A DNA stretch of 64,000 bases from Zygnema cylindricum (lineage: Eukaryota; Streptophyta; Zygnematophyceae; Zygnematales; Zygnemataceae): NCBI GenBank assembly GCA_037447655.1, contig JBBHKE010000440.1:140934-204933 (forward strand). The letters run 5' to 3'. How positions within the stretch are numbered: position 1 is the first letter of the stretch; the number at the start of each line of letters is the position of its first letter. This document shows, piece by piece, positions 9,843 through 21,086 of the stretch. Position numbers and translations under genes: made by a program. The notes beneath the pieces are model-generated. The model was given only the letters and a program-made list of their open reading frames with translations. It had not been told where the DNA came from and made no database searches.

Positions 9843-10673
9843 TTACTCGCCAGAACGACCAAGGTGGACCGCCCTATGCAACCTAACTGTTGAGCTTGGG
9901 AGTGGGGCACGACGTTGAGGGGGGGACATGGAAAGACTTATGACACGATCTGTATGCTCGAAAGGCCGCTTGGACAGATTCACGAAGATGGTTGGGAATA
10001 CGGGTGTAGAGTCTAGGTCGAGGATAGCCCAAGTGGTAACACCCAAGGACGTCTAAGCGGTGAACATAGTCCCAATCAGTAGGAGAGGGTTGTTGGCCGA
10101 CACTTGAGGGAGGAGGATGGCCTTTGGTGAGGGGCGGAATTCCTTTGGGGGTGAGAGGACATGACTTCAAATGTCGCGATAAACCCCCCTCGGCAACATA
10201 GAATTTTCCACACTGAGGGCACGGCACCCTAAGAGGACTATGATTCGATCGGGGAGTCAAAGCGGGCTCGGTGAGTGAAGGAGCCACAAGAGAGACGATG
10301 GGGGTGGGTGGGTGGATATGCGAGTGTGTATGCAAATGTTGAGAATGCTCCCCAAAATGGGGGGGGGGCTGTAAGGGAGAACAAGATTAGGAGGAGGCTC
10401 CGGGCAAGAAGAAGGGGATGTGATAGGGTTCGTTGGAGCTAGGAGGGGCTCACGCTCATTTGGATGTTTTTCCCCACATGGGTTTGTGCAAGGGTTTGTA
10501 GTTATGGATAGAAGGGTACATGTGGGTAATGGTAAGGTGGGAAGGGGGAGAGTGATGGTCTGGGACGGGTGTTGTGGAGGGGTAAGGGTCTCATCTGAGA
10601 TTTCCAATCGAGGCCGAGCACATTCCGAAGAAGATGGTGACGGGGAGCGCGACGCCCGCCGCTTGTGAGGTGC
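9843..10673 (-). pseudogene. LINE1 N-terminal region with C2H2 zinc finger
   Basis: The likely start is the ATG at 10673 (MAPHKRRASRSPSPSSSE), since the homologous LINE2 fragment is non-coding upstream of that point. A basic, Ser/Pro-rich stretch is followed by a long proline-rich region, then CPQCGKFYVAEGGLSRHLKSC, a single C2H2 finger of the kind that binds target DNA in R2-like elements. The proline-rich and zinc-finger parts lie in different frames, joined across a run of ten G at 10359-10368, which suggests a homopolymer slip. A stop near 9843 separates this part from the RT frame. Confidence 0.75.
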
Positions 10674-11612
10674 CATAGTAGAAAAGAGGTAGGGGATGTC
10701 GAGAGGGTGAAATTTGCCTGGAAAGCTCCTTTTGGTGGACCCAACTTGGTGAGAAAAGAGTGAAATAAAAGAGGCTCGTTGGATGCCAACAGGATGATAA
10801 CTAAAAAACTCCGCTGCTAGCGAGAGACACGCGAAATTTGACATTGGGAAATGAGAAGAATATTGGAAAAAACGAATCAAGGCGGTCGATGCCGGCAAGC
10901 ACAGTGGGCGCCACAGAAAAAAAGAGGGTACACAAGCTGAGTGGGAAGGAAGAACACAGGTTGTGCTGAAAACTGAGGGCTGACGACGAGCACACCAGTG
11001 CTTATGACAAAGATAGAAAGAGAAGTCCAAGAATAGAAAAACGAAATCGGTCGTAACTAGAAGACCCGATTATGTAAAAGAAATATAAAACGGAAAGGGG
11101 TGATTTGCCCTCTGGTAGAAAGGGTGCTGAAAATTCTTTCGTTAGACTACAAGCACGCGAAATAGGGTGCTGAAAATTCTTTCGTTAGACTACAAGCACG
11201 CGAAATTTGGCGCCAGATAGGAGATGGGAAGGTAAAAAAACCCCAGTGGGAAGCGATGGCCGAAGCTTCGGGAAGGTCGACGGCTAAAAAGTAATTCCCT
11301 GAAATACGAACTGATCTTGACGTTAGAAAGTATTAATTGCAGAAATCTCGATGCTTGACTAATGGCACGCCAAATTGGGCTGCCAAGATGGTAAGAGATG
11401 CCAACAAAAGGTAAGAAGGAAATCGGCCGAAACTAACAAACCATATTAAGAGAAAACGAGATAACGGATGGGACTAATTTGCCCACCAATGGAAAGGTTT
11501 GAAAAATTCATTCAATAGAGTATCCGCACGTCAAATTTGACGCTGGATACACGAAAATACGGTTAGAAAACCTTAGCAGGAAGCCGTGGCCGAAGCATTT
11601 GGAAGGCCGCCG
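10674..11612 (-). other. LINE1 5' untranslated region
   Basis: Homologous to 21087-21985 over about 0.9 kb, although flanked there by different sequence; this marks it as part of a repeated element. No conserved long frame was found. A 43-bp segment (GGGTGCTGAAAATTCTTTCG...) is duplicated in tandem at 11121-11206, while LINE2 has it once. Homology ends close to GAAGGCCGCC at about 11612, which may be near the element's 5' end. Confidence 0.7.
11121..11206. repeat. 43-bp tandem duplication in LINE1 5' UTR
   Basis: AGGGTGCTGAAAATTC starts at 11121 and again at 11164. The homologous LINE2 region near 21535 has a single copy, so this is a local duplication. Confidence 0.9.
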
Positions 11613-12732
11613 ACGGTTGAAAGCGTGTTTTGTTTTAAAACGAAAGAGATAAACCCTTACTTTATCACACGGGAAAGTACCCTAAATCACAATTCAAACT
11701 CCCAAACGAGATGAAAATAGTATCGGCCGTTCAAAAGTTACGCTAGGACGCGAAACTCAAATTTGTATAAGGAATCAAAATAGAATCGTTCTCCGGTAAC
11801 GGAAACACCGTCAAAACCCGCGGACGCCCGATTCTCCCAAATGGATCCAACAAAACACCAGCTAAACCGTACAAAGAAAAAGTACAGTACACTGTGCATC
11901 GCTATTAGCGTTAATAGTTTTCTTGTTCCTGAAATCATCTTTTTCCCGTACACATTTGTCCAATTTTCAATTTAAGACCGCCAATCGTAAGTTGAGAACC
12001 TTAAATCGCAACCGCCAGATCTACTATCCGATGTGTGTATGGAGAAAAGAGTTTTTAAGAGACCTAAAAAACATTAACATTGATAGCAATTCACGATGTA
12101 CTGTGCACGAAACACGACCACCAAAATATTCGTACTTAAAAGTAGTGTTGGGTATCGGGGACCATTTGCCTATATTCGATATATATCAAATTTTGGGTAT
12201 CCGATAATTGATATATCGCCTCGATATATCGAAAATCAATCTGTCGCGATTTATCGCAAATATATCGCCGATACATCGTATCGTCGATATATCGAGGCAT
12301 TTAAAAAAAATATTAAATGAAATTTTTCACGGGTGTCCAAAGTCACGTGCCTTCGGACAAGGTGACTGTAAAATCTTTGCTTTAATGTACGGTTTTTTAC
12401 TGAAAGTCAGCAGAGTGAAGGAGATCTGTGAGGTACATTGACGCGGTACACTTGCGAAGAACACGTACGTAATATGCAAGTTTGGATTTCCATACGAAAA
12501 TGGTCGGTTTCAAATCTTTGACGATTTTAGAGATTTGATCGTCAACTTACAAGGAACCACTCAAATTAAAACACGTATGTAAAAACTTGTTTACTGAGGA
12601 TACGCGATGTGACCGAGGCCTCTGTAATACAAAATTTTTGCTGTCCGTACTATTACAAAGACCTCCTGATGCAACCATACCCCAAATAAGTAACTATATG
12701 AATTACAGTATTAGTACTTTTTTATCGGTTAC
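11613..12732. other. Unassigned stretch between LINE1 and A2, no gene seen
   Basis: No frame here resembles a known protein, and I find no homology to other parts of the window. The only structured part is a cluster of ATATCG/CGATAT motifs at about 12145-12300. The left boundary of A2's truncated LTR is near its right end and is not sharply defined. Confidence 0.5.
12145..12300. repeat. Cluster of ATATCG/CGATAT palindromic motifs
   Basis: Within about 155 bp, TATCG or CGATA occurs more than ten times, including TCGATATATCGA-type palindromes. It follows TAGTGTTGGGTATCGG. It is not a regular tandem repeat. It could be the remnant of a DNA transposon end or a foldback sequence. No coding potential seen. 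Confidence 0.5.
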
Positions 12733-14285
12733 ATTTAATGTGAATTTAATCGGACGGCCAGAATTAACGCCGAGATCGCGGAAGAGGATTTCAGCGGTTT
12801 GTGGTCATCGCCACATCGGATGACACGTGGCGGAATGACATTGGATCGCGGCATCTCCGAGGATTAAAGGAGCGAATCTAGACATACCACGTGTCGACAT
12901 TTAGGCTATGTCATACAGTGTTTGTACAAAAAGTACACCGGCACCTGTACTTTTGTGTACGGAACTGTCATCTGATTGGCTCCGTACATCACTAGATAGA
13001 GTCTGTGAGAGAGATAGGACTTAGAAAAATTAGAAGATAGGACCCTCTCTCCCAAAGAGCTTCTGTACAAAAGGTCAACTTTGACCCTCCATAACTTACT
13101 GCTCAGGGGAGCAAATTCAGAGATTCTTTTTGCTATCGACTCAGGGGAGTCTTGTCTTCACAGGGTTGAAGTTGGTCAGAGTTATTTTCTGCCAGGGTTG
13201 TGTTGTTTTGAAAAGTCAGTTTCGTGCGTACGAGACAGTTTGCCCGTAACTTCTAATTGGATTTAATATGGAGGTTTGAATAGATTCACGGATTGGTGGA
13301 GCGAACGGATTGATATAATTAAAGTGACGTAAAAGACTCATTGAGTGGTGTGAACAAGCTGTGACAAATGGACGGCGGATCGCGAAGCGATCCGATTTAA
13401 AATAAACGGAATAGGCTCCGCCGGTACGGCGGAGCTGCGACGCAGTTAAGTCAACGTAAATGCGGCTATTTGTATGATCCGTACAGACAAGCACAGCCAG
13501 CGCAGCCAACGCAGCTAGCGCAGCTGCGGATAATATGACAAGGATAGATCTCGAGTAATGATGATTGTTCGGTAGTGGTAGCTTAGTTGTTGCTTAGTGG
13601 TAGCTTGGTTTCTAACATACGAAGAGTACGGTGTAAATATTCTTTACAACAGAGGTTTGTCCTTTTGACTAGTTAGGTTATTAGAGTAGATACAGTACGT
13701 CTAGTATGCCTCCGTACTCTGAGTATAACTTGCAGGACTTAGATTATTTTATGTATCGCAGTCAAGTTAATTAAAGTAATGGCACACTCTTTTCTGCATC
13801 TTTGACCTGTTTGTGTGATCACTCTGATAAGTGCTTTCATGTGAAACTTTGTAGAGTTATTCTATGATATAGAATATATATGTGTGTGAAGTTTCATTGT
13901 ATTCCAGTATCTCTCTAAGATTCTGTGAACAGTCTAAGTGGTTAGTTTGTGAAGGTGTCAACTACATTTGGGAAACTCTGGAGCTTATATCTTCTACATG
14001 CCTTGGTGGATTTAGCTGCTACTTTGGAAGGTTACAATGTATATGGTATACTCCATATTAGTGCAGTTTGAGATCATTTTGTTTATTGTGGAGTAATCTG
14101 TGTCGTCTGAAACACAGCTGTTTTTGAGGTAGTCTGTGGGTGTTTCTACGAGTAATCCATGGCTGAAATAGGCTATGGACAACAGGTGGCAGTTATTTTT
14201 GCTGAAACACAAAGGGGTCACGGTTATCCTAGAGGCTTCTTGGAATCTGTCCACTCTGAGGACTTAAGGAGATCTCAGAGTTTCA
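12733..14285 (+). repeat. A2 5' LTR, 5'-truncated and split by a solo LTR
   Basis: From about 12733 (GTGAATTTAATCGGACGG) it aligns with the middle of the A2 3' LTR. At 13200 it is interrupted by the solo T LTR and resumes at 14185, ending GAGTTTCA at 14285. The first third of the LTR is missing or unrecognisable. Confidence 0.75.
13201..14184 (+). repeat. Solo LTR of family T inside the A2 5' LTR, 984 bp
   Basis: Starts TGTTGTTTTGAAAAGTC and ends GGACAACA. Imperfect 5-bp target-site copies flank it (GGTTG at 13196, GGTGG at 14185). Removing it restores the family A LTR sequence ...CCAGGGTGGCAGTT. It shares the T-family hairpin CGGATCGCGAAGCGATCCG at 13376-13394. Solo LTRs arise by recombination between the two LTRs of a full element. 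The frames inside it are not genes. Confidence 0.85.
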
Positions 14286-14297
14286 GGTTATGGGCCC
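14286..14297 (+). promoter_or_regulatory. A2 primer-binding site (half-tRNA iMet)
   Basis: GGTTATGGGCCC follows the LTR end TTTCA directly. Its ATG at 14290 opens gag. Confidence 0.88.
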
Positions 14298-15263
14298 ACC
14301 CTCTAGGGTACCAATCTTTAATGGAACTGGCTTCATATACTGGGAAAGTATGATGATAGGAGCTCTATGCGAAAAAAAGTTTTGGGGGATAGTGAGTGGA
14401 CGGTTGGGGCGTCAATTAAGTCTTGGAATCCGTCTAGGGTTTGGAGGAAGCAGATTCACCAGGAAAGAGGATCCACCTTCAACAAATGAAACAAAGGAAG
14501 GAGAGGTGGTGGACAAAGGAAAGGAGAAGGAGGCGACCACACCAATAACAACTGGTTCAGCATTCATGTCACCTATTCCGAGGAACGAAGAGAATGATAC
14601 TAAAACATGGGACTTCAACAATATGGCGGCAAAGCACTTCATCCTACGCCATCTCACTCAAGGACTTGCATGTCCTCATTTGCAGGTAGAAAGGGCATCC
14701 GATCTTTGGATGGCTCTCATAGAGATGTACCGAAGTGGTACGATTCAGCAACAACAGTTGGCTGATCAAAAAGTTAAGGAGTATGTATACAAAGGGGGGA
14801 AGATGTGCTTGCTACACTGTTCAGGGAGCTAAAAAGTGCGGGAAAAGATTTTAGTGAAAAAGAAAAGGTTAACTATTTACTGATGAAGTTACCCGATGAG
14901 TTCGAGAACATAGTCAACCGTGTGCAGGACTTGCCAGACTCAAGGTGGATATGGAACTCACTGGTAGGGATGATTCTCGTTCGAGAGAATACGATTGAGA
15001 TCCGAAGGGGAGGAAAGAGTGGCCAAGCCTTGGCAATTGCGACCTATTGGAGGAACAAGGATTCTCGAAAACCAGTCGGAAACTATGGGGGGAGGGAGCA
15101 GAAAAATCAGACCGACGAGTTCCAACCAAGGGCTCCCAAAGGCTTATGTCATTTTTGTAAGAAACTTGGGCACTATATGCCAGAGTGCACTAAGCTAACC
15201 GAGCTTTGGTTAAAGGAGGGCAGACTGGTAGTACACGGAGAGGTAAGAAAAAGGCCCTTGTGA
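14290..15263 (+). pseudogene. A2 gag
   Basis: Starts MGPPSRVPIFNGTGFIYW at the PBS ATG and keeps the LADQKVKEYVYKGG and MKLPDEFENI capsid blocks and the knuckle CHFCKKLGHYMPEC near 15150. A 16-bp deletion relative to A1 at about 14806 shifts the frame within the capsid, and a one-base loss near 15230 shifts it again before protease. The function would be particle formation and RNA binding; this copy cannot make an intact product. Confidence 0.88.
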
Positions 15264-15730
15264 CACAGGTACATGAGGCGGAATCTGAGGACGAGGACGA
15301 TGAGCTCTTTTTAGATGAGGAGTTGGAGGCGAAAAACGAGGTCGAAATTCCACGAAGGCAAAAATGTGCTTACGGTGGATTGAAAGGTGAACAAGGCTGG
15401 ATTGTAGATTCAGGTGCCTCCATGCACATGTGTCAGGATAGGCACCTGTTCACTAAGATAAGAAAGATTCCCACCGTAGAGATAGAGTACGGGGATGGGA
15501 GGATAGTCACCACTACTCTTGTAGGATCGGTAGATTTGTAAGTGTTAGTAGAAGGAAAGACATCCATAGTAACATTCTTCGATGTATTGTTTATTCCGGA
15601 GCTGAACAAAAACCTCATCTCTACATCCGTTTTAGATGATAATGGTTTTTTTACTAGCACTTGAGAAGGAGTCTTTACTGCTAGTTTTGAGGAGGATGTC
15701 TATTTCATTGCTGAGAAAGGTAGCCATGGG
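15206..15730 (+). pseudogene. A2 aspartic protease
   Basis: Shows an acidic linker, RRQKCAYGGLKG and then GWIVDSGASMHMC, the copia protease active-site motif with its catalytic Asp. In-frame stops at 15539 (VDL*) and 15661 break the rest, in which LNKNLISTS and the other usual protease C-terminal blocks are still recognisable. Confidence 0.85.
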
Positions 15731-16705
15731 ATGTTTATGGTGGCTTTAAATAATGGAACGCAGAAACTTTATTATGTTGGTGTTCATGATATTATGATGT
15801 GGCATAAGAGGCTTGGGCATGTGAATCTAGACAAGTTAAGAGAGATGAAAAAGATGGGAGTGGTGGAAGGGATTAAGTTCACTGAGAGTGATAATATAAG
15901 TGATTGTAGTGGATGTGCTCAAGGTAAAACACACAGATTACCCTTTCCTAAAACAGCCACCTATAAGGGAGAAAAAATTCTAGATCTAGTACACACAGAT
16001 ATTTGGGGACCGGCTAAAGTGCCCTCACTGGGGGGGAAGAGATTTATGATGACTATCACTGATGATTGGTCTCGGTATTCGCGGGTGTATTTTTTGAAAA
16101 ACAAGTCAGAAACTCGTGATTGTTTTAGACAATATAAAACATAGAGTGAAAAACTCCATAAAACTCCAATCAAGAGAATATCGAGTGACAATGGTGGGGA
16201 GTATACTTCTAACTAGTTTGAGGATTTTTTGAGGGAAGATGGAGTCCAACACCAAAAGACAATTCTAGAAAACCCGGAACAGAATAAGGTAGCTGAAAGG
16301 TTAAATAGAACACTAAATGATAGTGCTAAAAGTATGTTGTTAGATAAAAAGATAGGAAAAAGGTTTTGGACAGAAGCAATGAACTGCGCTAATTACCTCA
16401 AAAATAGAGTTCTTACTTCAGCTATAAAAGATCAAACACCTTATGAGAGATGGACAGGCCGGAAACCAGACATATCTAACTTAAAGGTTTTCGGCAGTCA
16501 AGTTTTCAGTCTAGATACAGATCGGTCCAATTTGAAGCTATATCCTAAAGGAAAACCAGGATACTTATTAGGATATGATGAGGATGTTAAAGGATATAGA
16601 GTTTACCATCTAAAAAAAGAAGATATAATCTTAGTAAAGCATCTAGTAGTTATGGATGAAGGAAAGTCTGTGGATCCCTTCAAGTATACAAAGTCAGTAA
16701 AATGA
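15731..16705 (+). pseudogene. A2 integrase
   Basis: The zinc-binding part HKRLGHVNLDKL...CSGCAQGK is followed by HTDIWGP (first Asp), SDNGGEYTS (second Asp) and ENPEQNKVAERLNRTL (catalytic Glu region). The C-terminal part has the copia blocks LKVFGSQVF and KGKPGYLLGY. Stops at about 16142 and 16213 interrupt the catalytic core. The equivalent region in A1 lacks these stops. Confidence 0.9.
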
Positions 16706-17092
16706 GATTTGAGTAAGAAAATTCTGATGACTTTGAGCTTCGTAACTATCCTGGTTTTAGAGAAGATGATATTGTTGCAGGTACAAATCAGACCAAAAAG
16801 GACTCGTCTATGGAAACTCCAGTGACAACTCTACCCGAAGCGAAAGACGTGGTGGAAATTGATTCGGAATCAAGGGATAGGGGAGAAGCCAAGTTTTTTC
16901 GAAAGAATCCACGAGAACCATCTATTCCGGCCTCAGATTTTGAGGGGGGAAGGAGAAGTAGCAAAAGACTACAAGAAAAATAGGTTAATAACAAGGTAAC
17001 TAAACTATCTCTTTAAGATGAACCTCAAACTTATGGAGAGGCGATGACTGGTCTAGAAAAAAAACCGGTGGAATAAAGCCATCAATGAGGAG
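16706..17092 (+). pseudogene. A2 integrase-RT linker
   Basis: Low-complexity charged region typical of the variable stretch between copia integrase and RT. Several frames and stops are present, and there is no recognisable domain apart from a QTYGEAMTG-like start of RT near its end. Confidence 0.5.
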
Positions 17093-18167
17093 ATGGCCTC
17101 AATTATGGCAACCGATACTTGGGAGCTGGTGGATTGTCCACCTAACCGAAAACCAATCGGTAGTAAGTGGGTTTTCAAATTAAAACTGAACCCAGATAAC
17201 ACAATCGAGCGCTACAAGGCCCGATTAGTGGCAAAGGGATTTACACAAAAAGAGGGAATTGACTACGAGGAAACCTTTGCCCCGGTGGTCAGATTTCCCT
17301 CCGTCCGCATACTTCTCAGCCTGGCAGCAGCGGAAGACATGGAAGTGCACCAGATGGACATCAAGACAACCTTTTTGCATGGAGAATTGGAAGAGGAGAT
17401 CTTCATGCGACAACCCGAAGGGTTTGTGGAGGAAGGAGAGGAGAGTAAGGTATGCCGGCTGATAAAATCTCTTTATAGTTTGAAACAGGCGCCTCGACAG
17501 TGGAATAAAAAGCTTGATGTGTTTCTTACCGGTCTGGGATATATCCGGATCAGCTAAGATCACTCAATCTATGTTTTCGAAGATGAGGAAGGTTTTATAT
17601 TTATTGCAATTTATGTTGATGATTTGCTTGTTTTAAGCAAATCAATGGAAAAAATTAATAAACTGAAAACTGATCTTAAGGGGAGATTTGAAATGAAGGA
17701 TATGGGGGAAGCAAAATATATTTTGTGAATTTAAGTAGAGAGAGACCAAAAAGAAAAATTATAAGATTGACTCAAAAGGAAGCAATAGAGAACATGCTTG
17801 AAGGAGAGGAGAGTAAGGTATGTCTGCTAATTAAATCTCTTTATGGTTTTAAATAGGCGCCTCGACAGTGGAATAAGAAGCTTGATGAGTTTCTTACCGG
17901 TTTGGGATATATCCGAATCAGCTTAGATCACTCAACCTATGTTTTCGAAGATGAGGAAGGTTTTATATTTATTGCAATTTATGTTGATGATTTGGTTGTT
18001 TTAAGTAAATCAATGGAAAAAATTAATAAAATGAAAACCGATCTTAAGGGGAGATTTGAAATAAAAGATATGGGGGAAGAAAAATATATTTTGGGAATTC
18101 AAGTAGAGAGTGTCGAAAAAGAAAAATTATAAGATTGACTCAAAAAGAAGCAATAGGGAACATACTT
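17093..18167 (+). pseudogene. A2 reverse transcriptase with a duplicated active-site region
   Basis: KPIGSKWVFKLKLN, YKARLVAKGFTQKEGIDYEETFAPVV and VHQMDIKTTFLHGEL are standard copia RT blocks. The polymerase motif YVDD occurs twice, at 17612-17623 and 17980-17991, because a 368-bp segment is repeated in tandem. Copy 1 has a stop in IRIS*DHS and in ILGI, and copy 2 has a stop in GFK*AP. The two copies differ at several bases. Confidence 0.9.
17432..18167 (+). repeat. 368-bp direct tandem duplication within RT
   Basis: GAAGGAGAGGAGAGTAAGG starts at 17432 and at 17800. Each unit runs from the end of the RT palm to the ILGI block. Divergence between copies suggests age or an origin by recombination between related elements. 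Confidence 0.92.
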
Positions 18168-18604
18168 GAAAAATTTCAAATGGATAAAGCTAATAGTTGT
18201 ACAACTCCAATGGAGTTGAAGAAGGAAAGTGAGGGGAGTGAGGAAGAAGGAGTTATAGTCTTAGACAAGGAATTTTCTCTTGAAGAACATAAGTTCATAT
18301 AGACTATTCCTTACAGGCAAGTAGTGGGAAGTCTAATCTATTTTATGAATTGTACCCGACCAAATTTAGCTGCAGCTATAGGAGTGCAGAGTAGAAGTCT
18401 AAATGCTCCCACTAAGAGGGATTAGGAGGCAGCTAAGAGAGTCCTTAGATATTTGATAGGAACTAGGGATCTATGGTTGCATTTGGGTGGGGAGAATACT
18501 GACATCACTACTTGGAGTGATGCCAGTTATGGTGATGCTCCGATGAGGAGATGCACTTCTGGATATGTATTATATGTGGGTGATAGGGCTTGCTGTTGGA
18601 GTAG
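18168..18604 (+). pseudogene. A2 RNase H, N-terminal part
   Basis: Contains YRQVVGSLIYFMNCTRP, AAKRVLRYLIGT and then TTWSDASYGDAP, the copia connection and RNase H start. In-frame stops lie at about 18301 and 18426. It is cut at CCWSS by the solo B LTR and resumes at 19674. Confidence 0.88.
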
Positions 18605-19673
18605 TGTTAAATTTGTGTATTTTCTAGGTCTGAATTTATTCTATGTGTTTGTCAGATGGTCTTGTCTAAGTCATCCATACTTGTCGTAGTCACTGGAAGA
18701 CAGAGATAGCCATGGCTGCCCCCATAGTCAAAAAGAAGAAACAGGCAAAAACAGATAGGAAAACTGATAGGTGGCCAATATGCTGCTCTAAACCGGATTT
18801 CAACCTGGGTCTGTGGTTCGCTATGTAGACATAAGCCTTATCCAATAAGGCGTTACCGAAACGATACACGTGACGGGTTTCAAAGATATATAAACATTAA
18901 CGCAATAGCTACTTAACAGCAGACTAACCAAAAGGAGCAATTCATGCATGTACGCGAATCTAAACCATGTAAAATATGTTTTGATCAGACGGCCGCCATT
19001 ATAGCCGCCACGCGAAGTGAGCTTTTGGCGGCATACGGAGATAGCGTCACGCGGTGCCACGTGGCGCCACATTATTTGATACCGGAGAAGATGGGAGGAG
19101 GACCATGGCTTCTGATTTGACAGGTGTCACCTTGTAGACCTTGTCGTACAATGGACGTACAATAAGTACATCGCCCATTGTACCTTCTTGTACTTTATAG
19201 TGTTCCTATTGGACTAGGGTTTAGTAGTAGGTAGTCGTGGGTAGGCAGACGAAGACTTAGTGATATTTAGGTACCTCTCTCTAAGAGAGCTTCTAAGTAT
19301 AAAGGTCATCTTTGACCAGCCATAACTTAATGCTCGGGTGAGCAAATTTAGCGATTGTTTTTGTTGCGGACTCAGGGGAGTCTAGGCTACACAGGGGTGT
19401 AGTCGGTCAAAGGTTTTTGCGTGTCAGGGTGGCACTTATTCAGTGGGAAAGTCAAAGTGGGGAATATTGTCCAAAACACATATTCAAGCTTTGCATTCTG
19501 TGGTGGAACTGAGCACACACAAGGTCTTATCTTCACAGGGGTGAAGTTGAATTAGGATTTTGATTATCAAGGGATCATTCATTTAGGTTTATATCAACTT
19601 GGAGTCGGCACTATCTAGATAAGCTTCTTTTGGATCTGCGAATTCTGTGGGCAATAGAGCCCATAGAATTTCA
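18605..19673 (+). repeat. Solo LTR of family B inside A2 RNase H, 1069 bp
   Basis: TGTTAAATTTGTG...ATAGAATTTCA, flanked by perfect AGTAG duplications (18600-18604 and 19674-19678). It matches the three LTRs of array D in opposite orientation. A tRNA-like relic on the minus strand lies at 18786-18858. Removing it rejoins CCWSS with SKHQKVIAQST. Confidence 0.95.
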
Positions 19674-20050
19674 AGTAGCAAACATCAAAAAGTTATTGCT
19701 CAGTCCACCATGGAGGCTGAGTATATGGCCTCTTGTTGTGCTGTAAAAGAATTGATGTGGGTCAAGTCTTTGCTTGGAGAGCTTGGTCACCTTAAGAGTG
19801 ATGTGCAGAAATTTTTTTGTGATAATCAGGCAGTAATCGTTATTACTGCCAATCCTAAACATCATTTTAAAGCAAAACACATGGACACAAGACTCAGCTT
19901 TATTAGAGAGAAAGTAGAAAACTAAAATAATCAGGTTAGATTACTAACCAGATAGTGAGATGGTAGCAGATATGATAACCAAACCTGTGCCTTCCCCTAA
20001 GCTAATTTTGTGCACGGAGAAGTGTGGTTCTAAATTAAAGATTCACTGGA
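19674..20050 (+). pseudogene. A2 RNase H, C-terminal part and 3' internal end
   Basis: SKHQKVIAQSTMEAEYMASC, KELMWVKSLL, CDNQAVIVI and KHMDTRLSFIREKV are the C-terminal copia RNase H blocks. A stop at 19923 is followed by a decayed MVADMITKP-like block. RNase H would remove RNA from the hybrid during cDNA synthesis. Confidence 0.88.
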
Positions 20051-20062
20051 AAAAAAAGGGAG
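20051..20062 (+). promoter_or_regulatory. A2 polypurine tract
   Basis: AAAAAAAGGGAG directly before the 3' LTR start TGTAGAAATT, the expected plus-strand priming site. Confidence 0.85.
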
Positions 20063-21086
20063 TGTAGAAATTAATGGTCCATTTAAAGTATTTTCTAGGT
20101 CAAAATAGAAATATAGAAAGAAGCCGAGGCAGTCTCCCTCTAACTTCTCTCTCCAACTCTCAAACTTGTCGTAGTCACTGAGAAATTGGAGAGGGAGCTA
20201 GAGCCATGGCTTCCTAGGCTATCCACAGGTTTACGGGAAATATATATTACTTAGGGGTTTATTTACTAAAATATATGTGCGTGCCACAAGATTTGTTCGT
20301 GGTACCTACCGGACGGCAGACAACCGGTAGCCAGTAGCCTTAGCCGTTAAGTCTTCAACTAGTGTAACGTATGATATGGTTTGATAATTAATTAAACATT
20401 CATACATAGGATAGTTCATTTAACTGAAACTTTTTACGGGAGACATAGATCCAGTAATGTAAAAGTTCGGATTACGGTACGGATAAGAAACCAATACCGT
20501 GTCTTTATTTCTTACGGCTACGATTAAATGTGAATTTAATCGGATGGCCGGAATTAACGCCGAGATCGGGGAAGAGGATTTCGGCAGTTTTTGGTCATCG
20601 CCACATCGGATGACACGTGGCGGAATGACATTGGATCGCGACATCTCGGAGGATTAAGGGAGCGAATCCGAACATACCACGTGTCGACATTTAGGCCATG
20701 TCGTACAGTGTCCGTACATAAAGTACACCGACAGCTGTACTTTTGTGTACGGAACTATAATCTGATTGGCTTTGTACATCAGTAGATAGAGTCTGTGAGA
20801 GAGATAGGACTTAGAAAAATTAGGAGATAGTACCCTCTCTCCCAAAGAGCTTCTATACAAAAGGTCAACTTTGACCCTCCATAACTTACTGCTTAAGGGA
20901 GCAAATTCAGAGTTTCTTTTTGCTATCGACTCAGGGGAGTCTTGCCTTTACAGGGAAGAAGGTGGTCAGAGTTATTGTTTGCCACGGTGGGAGTTGTTTT
21001 TGCTGAAACACAAAGGGGTCAGGGTTATCCTAGAGGCTTTTTGGAAGTTGTCCACTCTGAGGACTTATGGAGGTCTCAGAGTTTCA
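20063..21086 (+). repeat. A2 3' LTR (family A), 1024 bp
   Basis: TGTAGAAATTAATGG...GAGTTTCA. The G-box inverted repeat GCCACATC...ACGTGGC lies at 20600-20621. It matches A1's LTR in reverse orientation. Short frames inside are not genes. Confidence 0.92.

Larger units (their letters stand above)
3068..11612 (-). mobile_element. LINE1: non-LTR retrotransposon with C2H2 finger, RT and restriction-like endonuclease
   Basis: The 5' end is at high coordinates. In order it has a 5' UTR, an N-terminal proline-rich region with a C2H2 finger, reverse transcriptase, a CCHC-type knuckle and a C-terminal endonuclease-like domain. This layout matches the RLE-type non-LTR elements (R2/NeSL-like groups) rather than the APE-type LINEs usual in flowering plants. 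Element C splits the RT and A1 truncates the endonuclease. Many stops and frameshifts show a dead copy. The exact clade needs a tree. Confidence 0.8.
12733..21086 (+). mobile_element. Copia element A2 (family A), decayed and twice interrupted
   Basis: Plus-strand copia element with a truncated 5' LTR, PBS, gag, protease, integrase, RT, RNase H, PPT and a complete 3' LTR (20063-21086). A solo T LTR lies in the 5' LTR and a solo B LTR lies in RNase H. Stops and frameshifts occur in every domain, and part of RT is duplicated. The sequence right of the 3' LTR is TATAG followed by LINE2, but no matching left target-site copy is found, so the left end was probably lost or rearranged. Confidence 0.88.

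Noticed and set aside
13201-14184. A complete T element at 13.2 kb
   Set aside because: Only one LTR is present, with target-site copies directly on both sides and no PBS or internal region, so it is a solo LTR.
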